Positions 1 through 5,059 of a stretch of DNA of 5,101 nt are shown here, in pieces. Each line of letters starts with the position of its first letter. The stretch's first letter is position 1. The position numbers and the translations under genes are program-made. Origin of the DNA: an uncultured Alphaproteobacteria bacterium (GTDB lineage: Bacteria > Pseudomonadota > Alphaproteobacteria > Reyranellales > Reyranellaceae); contig CAIYWM010000126.1 of the NCBI GenBank assembly GCA_903929895.1, forward strand, positions 1-5,101. Direction: 5' to 3'. A model generated the notes under the pieces. That model had not been told where the DNA came from. It saw nothing but the letters and a program-made list of their open reading frames with translations, and searched no databases.

Positions 1-81
1 ATCGAAGAGGTCGGCGAGAAGCTGCGCGCCATGATGCCGTGGATCAAGGAAAAGGCCTTGGTCGACAAGGCCAAGAACTAG
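1..81 (+). CDS. C-terminal end of an unrecognised protein (5' end outside window)
   Basis: An open frame runs from the first base to a TAG at 79-81 and encodes 26 residues ending PWIKEKALVDKAKN. The segment is charged, rich in lysine and alanine, and looks like a terminal amphipathic helix. Codon use is G/C-rich at third positions, as in the other resident genes. A strong rho-independent terminator lies about 90 bases downstream on the same strand, which supports this being the real end of a transcription unit. Too little is visible to name a family. I am fairly confident it is a gene end and have no view of its function. Confidence 0.6.
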   Translation: MEEVGEKLRAMMPWIKEKALVDKAKN

Positions 82-107
82 GGCGCCTTGGACGCCGGCG
101 GGCGGCA

Positions 108-149
108 GCGCTTGTAATCAAGCGCGAGCAAGGCGCTGTAAACAGCGCC
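108..149 (+). repeat. Two consecutive small hairpins in the 3' untranslated region
   Basis: Two perfect inverted repeats follow one another. GCGCTTG at 108-114 pairs with CAAGCGC at 119-125 around a TAAT loop. GGCGCTG at 132-138 pairs with CAGCGCC at 143-149 around a TAAA loop. Neither is followed by a T-run, so they are not terminators by themselves. They lie between the stop at 81 and the terminator at 174-200, so a transcript would end in three stem-loops. They may protect the 3' end of the mRNA or form a small 3'UTR-derived RNA; that is inference. Confidence 0.45.
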
Positions 150-173
150 GACCCGCGCGGTCCAGAAAGAATG

Positions 174-200
174 AAGGCGCCGAAACCCGGCGCCTTTTTT
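174..200 (+). terminator. Rho-independent terminator
   Basis: AAGGCGCCG at 174-182 pairs perfectly with CGGCGCCTT at 188-196 around a five-base loop (AAACC), and an uninterrupted T-run covers 195-200. The stem is nine base pairs and mostly G/C. Polarity fits termination of the plus-strand gene ending at 81. Read on the minus strand the stem is not followed by a T-run, so it should work in one direction only. Confidence 0.9.
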
Positions 201-235
201 CTTGTCTGTTCTGCGTCCGGCGCGTGTGAACGCGC

Positions 236-345
236 CTAAATCATGTACCCACCCCCCGACGCATCGAGCATCGCGCCGGTGATGAAGGAGGACTCCTGCG
301 ACAGCAGTCTCAGCGATTTTCGAAGACGTGCCGGCGCGGCGCCCC
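236..345 (-). pseudogene. Decayed 3' remnant of a third SDR paralogue
   Basis: On the minus strand, bases 236-303 encode a C-terminus reading LLSQESSFITGAMLDASGG followed by GYMI and a TAG stop (236-238). It is nearly identical to the end of the intact SDR at 844-1602. Upstream of that, the similarity continues at DNA level to about 345 (for example CGTGCCGGCGCGGCGC against GGTGCCGACACGGCGC in the intact copy). About 11 bases present in the intact copy (GACCGCCTGGG) are missing near 316, which breaks the frame. Beyond about 345 no SDR similarity is visible and the sequence changes to a low-G+C block. This is the tail of a former full gene. Its ESSFITG and GYMI endings make it closer to the 844-1602 copy than to the 1641-2399 copy. 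Confidence 0.85.
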
Positions 346-385
346 GGAATACGTAGCCTTTAACGGTTGCTGTCAGCGCGTAGCG

Positions 386-811
386 TCAGCCACCCAAAAA
401 GCATCCGGTTGAAATCGCCCATAGCGGAGAAAGAGAAATCGCTATTCCCAACAACAGTGACCCTAATGCCCCGATCAGGATGATCGAAAACATACCGAGA
501 CTAAAAGTGAGCTTTTGCGAAGCAATTTCTACAATTGGCAAGTTGTAGAGCTCGAAGGAATTCCTGAGCTTTTCGTCTCCTTCGTCAGCCATTTTTCTGA
601 TCATCGCGACGACAAACACACTCCATAGTATGAGTACGATACCATCACGTGTTCGGTAAGCTTCGCCCAACACTTTCGTTGCGCATGGAATCTCTCCGCC
701 GACGAGTACTGCGAAGCCGCACAAGACGGCGATCGCACTGACCGGCCTCGCGATTGCTAACACACTCCTCGCCAATGAGGAGTAGCGTCTGAGTTCCGTC
801 GACATGTTCAT
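386..811 (-). CDS. Small predicted multi-spanning membrane protein, possibly acquired
   Basis: The 141-residue frame starts MNMSTELRRY and ends GCFLGG at a TGA (386-388). The Met two codons in (ATG at 803-805) is an equally possible start. Hydrophobic stretches at about residues 24-41, 57-72 and 93-118 suggest three membrane spans, with a short hydrophobic tail after that. A charged loop (about 73-90, RKMADEGDEKLRNSFE) separates spans two and three. I do not recognise the family. The block is about 50% G+C over 421-780, against about 68% in the neighbouring SDR genes, and uses AGA, AGG, TTA, ATA and CTA codons that the neighbours mostly avoid. It sits between an SDR remnant and an intact SDR. 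No Shine-Dalgarno sequence is evident. A TATGAT hexamer on the minus strand (848-853) could serve as a -10 box. Horizontal acquisition is inference; a degenerating gene is also possible. Confidence 0.55.
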   Translation of the reverse strand: MNMSTELRRYSSLARSVLAIARPVSAIAVLCGFAVLVGGEIPCATKVLGEAYRTRDGIVLILWSVFVVAMIRKMADEGDEKLRNSFELYNLPIVEIASQKLTFSLGMFSIILIGALGSLLLGIAISLSPLWAISTGCFLGG

Positions 812-843
812 GTTGGGAGCAAGAGTGTGGAGCGAGCCGCAGC

Positions 844-1602
844 CTAGATCATATACCCGCCGCCCGACGCATCGAGCATCGCGCCGGTGATGAACGACGA
901 CTCGTCCGACAGCAGCCACAGGACCGCCTGGGCGATCTCGGCCGAGGTGCCGACACGGCGCATCGGGATCGAGGCTTCGATGCTGCTCAGGAAGGCCGGG
1001 TCCTTCAGCCGTCCCTCGGTCATCTCGGTCAGCACCATGCCGGGACGCAGCGAGTTCACGCGGATGCCCTCGGCCGCAACCTCGCGGGCAAAGCCTTTGG
1101 TGAAGGCGTCGACGGCGCCCTTGCTGGCGGCATAGGCCGAGGAGCCCAGCCGTCCGCCGAGCGTCGCGGCCATCGACGAGACATTGACGATCGAGCCGCC
1201 CTTGCCGCCATGCTTCGTCGACATGCGTCGGGCCGCCTCGCGGCAGCACAGCATCAGGCCGGTGACGTTGGTGGCGAACAGGTTGGCCAACACCTCGGCG
1301 TCATACTCGTCGACCCTACCGCGCTTTCCGTTGGTGCCGGCGCTGTTGACCAAGTGGGTGATCGGCCCCAGCGCCCGCTCGGTCTCCTCGAACAGGCGCA
1401 CGATGTCGGCCTCGCGCGCCATGTCGCCGGGCAGGGCAATGGCCCTGCCGCCTTTGGCCTCGATGTCGGCCACGACCTGCTTCGCCTGCGTGTCGCGGGT
1501 CCGGTAGTTAATGGCGATGCGATAGCCGCGCGTCGCGGCCTGGCGGGCGGTCTCGGCGCCGATGCCGGAGGCGCCGCCGGTGATCAGGAGGGTTTTGCTC
1601 AT
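844..1602 (-). CDS. Short-chain dehydrogenase/reductase (SDR), paralogue A
   Basis: A classical SDR of 252 residues, the usual length for the family. The Rossmann cofactor motif TGGASGIG is at residues 8-15 and NSAG at 86-89. The catalytic set is N112, S143, Y157 and K161, within YAASK. The NYR segment at 32-34 after the second strand, with an arginine and no acidic residue, suggests NADP(H) preference; that is inference. The reaction is probably reversible oxidation of a hydroxyl or reduction of a keto group in the cytoplasm; the substrate is unknown. The start at MSKTLLITGG places strand one at the N-terminus, as expected; a longer open frame upstream is non-homologous. No Shine-Dalgarno is visible, but TATCAT lies exactly six bases before the ATG, suggesting a leaderless transcript. 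It lies 38 bases downstream of paralogue B in the same orientation, so co-transcription is also possible. Confidence 0.93.
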   Translation of the reverse strand: MSKTLLITGGASGIGAETARQAATRGYRIAINYRTRDTQAKQVVADIEAKGGRAIALPGDMAREADIVRLFEETERALGPITHLVNSAGTNGKRGRVDEYDAEVLANLFATNVTGLMLCCREAARRMSTKHGGKGGSIVNVSSMAATLGGRLGSSAYAASKGAVDAFTKGFAREVAAEGIRVNSLRPGMVLTEMTEGRLKDPAFLSSIEASIPMRRVGTSAEIAQAVLWLLSDESSFITGAMLDASGGGYMI

Positions 1603-1640
1603 GGGCCGATGATATCGCGTCGTCCAGCCTGAAGCGCGCC

Positions 1641-2399
1641 CTAGGTCATATACCCGCCGCCCGACGCATCGAGCATCGCCCCGGTGATGAACGAGGCCTC
1701 GTCCGACAGGAGCCACAGGATCGCTTGCGCAATTTCATGCGACTCGCCGATTCGCTGGATCGGAAGCGACGCGGCGACCGCGGCGAGGACGCCCGGCTCG
1801 TTGAGGCGTCCCTCCGTCATTTCGGTCATCACCGGACCGGGGCGGATCGCGTTGACCCGGATCCCCTCGGCGGCGACTTCCCGCGCAAAGCCCTTGGTGA
1901 AGGCATCGACCGCGCCCTTGGTGGCGGCATAGGCCGATGCGCCACGGCGTCCGCCCAGGGTCGCCGCCATCGACGAGACGTTCACGATGGCGCCGCCCTT
2001 GCCGCCATGCCGGCTCGACATGCGCCGGGTCGCCTCGCGGCAGCACAGCATCAGGCCGATGACGTTCACCGCGAAGAGGTTGGTGATCACCTCGCGCTCG
2101 TACTCGTCGATCCGGCCGCGGCTGGGGTCGATTCCGGCGCTGTTGACCAGGTGCGTGATGGGACCGAGCGCGTGCTCGGTTTCGTCGAACAGGCGGACGA
2201 TGTCGGCTTCGCGCGCCATGTCGCCGGGCAGGGCGATGGCCCGCCCGCCCGCCGCCTCGATGTCGGCGACGACGGCCTTGGCCTGGGCGTCACGGCTGCG
2301 ATAGTTGATGGCGACGCGATAGCCGCGCGCGCCGGCGCGCCGGGCGGTCCCGGCGCCGATGCCCGAGGCGCCGCCGGTGATCAGGAGGGTTTTGCTCAT
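1641..2399 (-). CDS. Short-chain dehydrogenase/reductase (SDR), paralogue B
   Basis: Also 252 residues, and alignable with paralogue A without gaps at about 202 of 252 identical positions (hand count). All functional motifs are kept: TGGASGIG at 8-15, NSAG at 86-89, N112, S143, Y157 and K161 (here YAATK). Differences cluster at residues 90-106 and 200-220. The second cluster is where classical SDRs usually carry the substrate-binding loop, so A and B may act on different substrates or stereoisomers (inference). The start is MSKTLLITGG. The open frame continues far upstream antisense to the alcohol dehydrogenase, but that part is a shadow. The gene is divergent from the alcohol dehydrogenase with 42 bases between the start codons. 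No Shine-Dalgarno is seen; TACCAT sits six bases before the ATG. Confidence 0.94.
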   Translation of the reverse strand: MSKTLLITGGASGIGAGTARRAGARGYRVAINYRSRDAQAKAVVADIEAAGGRAIALPGDMAREADIVRLFDETEHALGPITHLVNSAGIDPSRGRIDEYEREVITNLFAVNVIGLMLCCREATRRMSSRHGGKGGAIVNVSSMAATLGGRRGASAYAATKGAVDAFTKGFAREVAAEGIRVNAIRPGPVMTEMTEGRLNEPGVLAAVAASLPIQRIGESHEIAQAILWLLSDEASFITGAMLDASGGGYMT

Positions 2400-2441
2400 G
2401 GGCCGATGGTATAGTGCCCTCAAGGATCCGGGAGGAAAATC
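2400..2441. promoter_or_regulatory. Compact divergent promoter region with overlapping -10-like boxes
   Basis: Only 42 bases separate the SDR start (2399, minus) from the alcohol dehydrogenase start (2442, plus). On the plus strand TATAGT at 2410-2415 is a good -10 match that would start transcription near 2422. On the minus strand the same bases read as ACTATACCAT, offering TATACC or TACCAT as a -10, with TACCAT ending six bases before the SDR ATG. The -35 regions are weak on both strands, and any plus-strand -35 would lie inside the SDR coding sequence. Promoter activity is inferred from the hexamers and the divergent layout alone. Confidence 0.4.
2430..2435 (+). promoter_or_regulatory. Ribosome binding site of the alcohol dehydrogenase gene
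   Basis: GGGAGG at 2430-2435 ends six bases before the ATG at 2442, an ideal Shine-Dalgarno arrangement. It fixes the start of the alcohol dehydrogenase. It also contrasts with the two SDR genes, which have none. Confidence 0.8.
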
Positions 2442-3542
2442 ATGAAAGCCGCCGTTCTGTTCAAACCCAACGAGCCGTTGCAGGTCGTCGAGTGCGAACT
2501 TGATCCGCCCAAGGCGATGGAAGTGCGCGTGAAGATGAAGGCCTCGGGCGTCTGCCAGAGCGACTGGCACATCATGAACGGCGACTGGCCCTCGCCGATG
2601 CCGATCGTGCCGGGCCACGAGGCGGCGGGCGAGATCCTCGAATGCGGGCCGGGCGTCACCACGGTGAAGCCGGGCGACCATGTGATCTTCTCGTTCCGCC
2701 CGCACTGCGGTCGCTGCCGCTACTGCACCCAGGGCCGCACGGTGCTCTGCATCGGGCGCGCTTCCGTGCCGCCGGGCTCGCTCTACGACGGCACGCTGCG
2801 CATCAAGCACAAGGGCGAGGGCATCAACCAGATGGCCCGCATCGGCACCTTCGCGGAGGAGGTGGTGGTGCCGGAGGAGATGGTGATCCCGATCCGCAAG
2901 GACATGCCGTGGCCGCAGGCGGCCCTGGTCGGCTGCTGCGTGGCGACCGGCGTCGGCGCGGTGACGCGCCATGCCAAGATCGAGGCCGGTTCGACCGTGC
3001 TGGTGATCGGCTGCGGCGGCGTCGGCCTCAACGCCGTGCAGGGCGCCATGCTCTCCGGCGCGAGCAAAATCATCGCGGCCGACATCCTCGACAACAAGCT
3101 CGAGATGGCGAAGACCTTCGGCGCCACCCACACCGTCAACACCGCGACCGACAATGACCCGGTCAAGAAGGTGAAGGAGATCACCGGCGGGCTGGGCGTC
3201 GACTATTCCTTCGACGCGGTCTCGATCGACCGGACGCAGGCGCTGGCCTTCGATGCGCTGGCGCCGGGCGGCCATGCCGTGGCGGTCGGCATCTCCGCGG
3301 CCACGGTCAAGGCGCAGTATTCGCCGATGGCGATGGTGTTCGCCGAGAAGACGATGAGCGGCACCTTCTACGGCTCGGTGCGGCCCGACCTCGATTTCCC
3401 GGTGCTGGTCGACCACTACATGAACAAACGCCTGAACATCGACGGCCTGATCAGCCGCACCTACAAGCTCTCGGAGATCAACGAGGGCTTCAAGCGCATG
3501 ATGGCCGGCGAAGTCGCGCGCGGCGTCGTGGTGTTCGACTGA
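2442..3542 (+). CDS. Zinc-dependent alcohol dehydrogenase, class III-like medium-chain family
   Basis: A 366-residue medium-chain dehydrogenase/reductase of typical length, oxidising an alcohol to an aldehyde or ketone with NAD in the cytoplasm. The catalytic zinc site is visible: C38 (GVCQSDWH), H59 and E60 (PGHE) and C165 (GCCVATG). The structural zinc lobe has four cysteines at 89, 92, 95 and 103. The nucleotide site GCGGVG is at 190-195. D214 (AADI) at the end of the second strand of the Rossmann fold indicates NAD preference, as in horse liver alcohol dehydrogenase. The segment at about 104-145 resembles the class III/glutathione-dependent and NDMA-type alcohol dehydrogenases; I cannot decide between these, and the substrate is unknown. 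The start is supported by the GGGAGG site. Two bases after its TGA begins a 30-codon gene, then an acyl-CoA dehydrogenase, so this is probably the first gene of an operon. Confidence 0.94.
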   Translation: MKAAVLFKPNEPLQVVECELDPPKAMEVRVKMKASGVCQSDWHIMNGDWPSPMPIVPGHEAAGEILECGPGVTTVKPGDHVIFSFRPHCGRCRYCTQGRTVLCIGRASVPPGSLYDGTLRIKHKGEGINQMARIGTFAEEVVVPEEMVIPIRKDMPWPQAALVGCCVATGVGAVTRHAKIEAGSTVLVIGCGGVGLNAVQGAMLSGASKIIAADILDNKLEMAKTFGATHTVNTATDNDPVKKVKEITGGLGVDYSFDAVSIDRTQALAFDALAPGGHAVAVGISAATVKAQYSPMAMVFAEKTMSGTFYGSVRPDLDFPVLVDHYMNKRLNIDGLISRTYKLSEINEGFKRMMAGEVARGVVVFD

Positions 3543-3544
3543 TC

Positions 3545-3637
3545 ATGTCCCTTTACGAAATCCTCGTCTTCGTGGCGCTCTTCGGTGTCGGTGGCTGGGC
3601 CTACTATCTCTACCGCCAGGATACGAAACCCAAGTGA
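3545..3637 (+). CDS. 30-residue single-span membrane microprotein
   Basis: ATG at 3545 is two bases after the alcohol dehydrogenase stop, and the TGA at 3635-3637 overlaps the acyl-CoA dehydrogenase GTG start by four bases (GTGA). The frame begins MSLYEILVFVALFGVGGWAY and continues YLYRQDTKPK. Residues about 5-23 form one hydrophobic segment followed by a basic tail, suggesting N-out/C-in topology by the positive-inside rule. About 76% of codons end in G or C, as in the resident genes. It fills exactly what would otherwise be a 91-base gap in a tight operon, which argues for translational coupling. No Shine-Dalgarno is evident, consistent with coupling to the upstream gene. I do not recognise a family. 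It may anchor or modulate a membrane complex near the dehydrogenases (inference). Confidence 0.7.
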   Translation: MSLYEILVFVALFGVGGWAYYLYRQDTKPK

Positions 3638-4785
3638 GCACGCTCGACGAATTCGGCCTGACGGAAGAGCAGGTCCTGATCCGGCGCAACGTCGCCGAAT
3701 TGCTGGCCCGCGTGCTGCCGCCGGAGGAGATCCGGCGGCTCGACGAGGAATCGGCGTTTCCGCACGCCGCCTTCGATGCGCTGGCCGAAGCGGGCTACAT
3801 GGCGCTGCCCTACGATCCCGCCTATGGCGGCATGGGCGGCAGCCGCAAGGACCTCGTCGTGCTGGTCGAGGCGCTGGCGCGTCACTACAGCGGCGCGTCG
3901 TCGCTCTACCTGCCAACGGTCGTCTATGGCGGCATGCATCTGCAACTGACGGCAGGCGAGCATCTGCGGCGGCGCTATCTGCCCGAGATCTGCGCCGGCA
4001 AGCTCAAGTCCGCCTTCGCGCTGTCCGAGCCCGATACGGGATCGGATGCGTCGGGCATCAAGACGCGCGCGGTGCGGGACGGCAATGGCTACAGGCTCAC
4101 CGGGCAGAAGCTCTACATCAGTGCAGCCCACGTCGCCGACTATCTGATGGTGGTGGCCAAGACCGACAGCGAGGCGCGCCACAAGGGCGTGACGCTCTTC
4201 TGGGTCGATGCACGGGCCGCCGGTCTCACCATGAAGCCGCTGCCGACCCTGGGACGGCGCACCACGCATGCCAACGAGATCTTCTTCGACGGCGTGTTCG
4301 TGCCGGCCGACCATGTGATCGGCGAGGAGAATCGCGGCTGGTCGGGGCTGATGAAGGGGCTGAACCTGGAGCGGCTCTGTCTGGCCGCACAGGCGTGCGG
4401 CAACATGCATTTCGCCATCGAGTACGCCAAGCGCTTCGCCCAGGAGCGCGTGCAGTTCGGCCAGCCGATCTCGAAGTTCCAGGCGATCCAGCACAAGTTC
4501 GCCGACATGCGCATCCTGCTGCGCACGACGCAGGCGCTGACCTATCGGCTGGCCGACATGCTCGATGCCGGCCTCGATCCGGTCGAGGAGACGGCGATCG
4601 CCAAGATCCAGGGCACCGACGGCGAGTTCAAGTGCGCCCATCTCGCCATGGAGATCATGGGTGGCGCCGGCTACACGATGGCGCACGACATCCAGCGCCT
4701 GTTCCGCGACGTCAGGGTCGGTTCTATCGGCGGCGGTACCAACGACATCCAGCGCAACACCATCGCCAAGATGATGGGCCTGTGA
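3634..4785 (+). CDS. Acyl-CoA dehydrogenase family flavoprotein
   Basis: A 383-residue protein of normal acyl-CoA dehydrogenase length, expected to bind FAD, introduce a 2,3 double bond into an acyl-CoA and pass electrons to electron-transfer flavoprotein. The N-terminal helical domain covers about 1-120. FALSEPDTGSD (128-138) and the following beta domain form part of the FAD/substrate site. The C-terminal helical domain holds ERVQFGQPISKFQAIQHKFA (271-290) and MGGAGYT (342-348). GGGTNDIQRN (366-375) replaces the EGT signature: the residue matching the medium-chain enzyme's catalytic Glu is Gly. E246 in LNLERLCLAA matches the alternative catalytic Glu position known from isovaleryl-CoA and long-chain enzymes. 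This suggests a branched or long-chain substrate; that is inference. The GTG start overlaps the microprotein stop. The last gene of the operon-like set, it is followed within 25 bases by palindromic repeats. Confidence 0.93.
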   Translation: MSTLDEFGLTEEQVLIRRNVAELLARVLPPEEIRRLDEESAFPHAAFDALAEAGYMALPYDPAYGGMGGSRKDLVVLVEALARHYSGASSLYLPTVVYGGMHLQLTAGEHLRRRYLPEICAGKLKSAFALSEPDTGSDASGIKTRAVRDGNGYRLTGQKLYISAAHVADYLMVVAKTDSEARHKGVTLFWVDARAAGLTMKPLPTLGRRTTHANEIFFDGVFVPADHVIGEENRGWSGLMKGLNLERLCLAAQACGNMHFAIEYAKRFAQERVQFGQPISKFQAIQHKFADMRILLRTTQALTYRLADMLDAGLDPVEETAIAKIQGTDGEFKCAHLAMEIMGGAGYTMAHDIQRLFRDVRVGSIGGGTNDIQRNTIAKMMGL

Positions 4786-4801
4786 GGTGCGCAAGATCGG
4801 T

Positions 4802-4916
4802 CCAGGCCTCACCCTGAGGAGGCGCGCAGCGCCGTCTCGAAGGGTGACTTCAAGAGCGATGTGCGTATTGCGCACCCTTCGAGACGCGCCCCTGCGGGGC
4901 ACTCCTCAGAGGCTGG
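4802..4916. repeat. Palindromic intergenic element, copy 1 (two inverted half-units)
   Basis: The forward half-unit (4807-4847) begins CCTCACCCTGAGGAG, holds the core hairpin GGCGC-GCA-GCGCC (4821-4833) and ends GTCTCGAAGGGTGA. The inverted half-unit (4873-4916) begins CACCCTTCGAGACG, holds core GCGCCCCTGCGGGGCAC and ends CTCCTCAG with a diverged tail. CGTCTCGAAGGGTG at 4833-4846 pairs perfectly over 14 bp with 4873-4886. The outer arm of the inverted half has lost about four bases, but CCAG, CCTC and TGAGGAG blocks still pair. It starts 16-21 bases after the acyl-CoA dehydrogenase stop, so it may end or stabilise that transcript. I recall this repeat class from Bradyrhizobium-type genomes. 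Confidence 0.85.
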
Positions 4917-4927
4917 CCGGAACTGAA

Positions 4928-4941
4928 TTGAATCGATTCAA
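4928..4941. promoter_or_regulatory. Perfect 14-bp palindrome TTGAATCGATTCAA (operator-like)
   Basis: The sequence is an exact palindrome with a central CG and A/T-rich flanks, the shape of many LacI/GalR-family operators. It also contains two abutting GANTC sites (4930-4934 and 4935-4939), the CcrM methylation target in alphaproteobacteria. It lies in the 30-odd bases between the two palindromic repeat elements, in a locally A/T-rich patch. No convincing promoter or regulator gene is visible beside it, so an operator role is a guess. Confidence 0.35.
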
Positions 4942-4948
4942 GCACTTG

Positions 4949-5059
4949 CCTCATCCTGAGGAGCGCCGCGAAGCGGCGCGTCTCGAAGGATGGGCAACAG
5001 GCAGGTGCGCGTTCCCACCCTTCGAGACGCATCGCTGCGCGATGCTCCTCAGGGTGAGG
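4949..5059. repeat. Palindromic intergenic element, copy 2 (two inverted half-units)
   Basis: This copy is better preserved than copy 1. The outer arms CCTCATCCTGAGGAGC (4949-4964) and GCTCCTCAGGGTGAGG (5044-5059) pair with one T/G wobble. The inner arms at 4978-4994 and 5014-5030 pair at 16 of 17 positions around a 19-base loop. Each half-unit also carries its own 7-bp core hairpin: GCGCCGC-GAA-GCGGCGC (4963-4979) and GCATCGC-TGC-GCGATGC (5029-5045). The cores are not complementary to each other, so the folded single strand would be cross-shaped: outer stem, two side hairpins and an apical stem. The remaining 5060-5101 shows no supportable feature. Confidence 0.88.

Noticed and set aside
39..239. 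Plus-strand 66-codon frame overlapping the end of the first gene and the terminator.
   Set aside because: It runs out of frame with the resident gene end and straight through the terminator hairpin and T-run.
350..843. Low-G+C block considered as an insertion sequence.
   Set aside because: No transposase motif, terminal inverted repeats or target-site duplication could be found at its edges.
812..1249. Upstream extension of the membrane protein frame into the SDR A region.
   Set aside because: The extension is an out-of-frame reading of the SDR gene. The hydrophobic protein with distinct codon use begins at the ATG near 811.
2400..3416. The minus-strand open frame of SDR paralogue B extends about 340 codons further upstream, antisense to the ADH gene.
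   Set aside because: The extension is rich in Arg, His, Asp and Gly and has no SDR similarity. It mirrors the high third-position G+C of the ADH gene. The SDR fold begins at MSKTLLITGG.
3610..4902. Minus-strand open frame of 430 codons antisense to the acyl-CoA dehydrogenase.
   Set aside because: Its composition (Arg, His, Gly, Asp, Leu) is typical of the antisense shadow of a high-G+C gene. The plus-strand protein has clear family motifs across its whole length.
4802..5059. Repeats considered as a CRISPR array.
   Set aside because: The units alternate in orientation, have hairpin cores rather than spacers, and are only four in number. They fit palindromic intergenic repeats.
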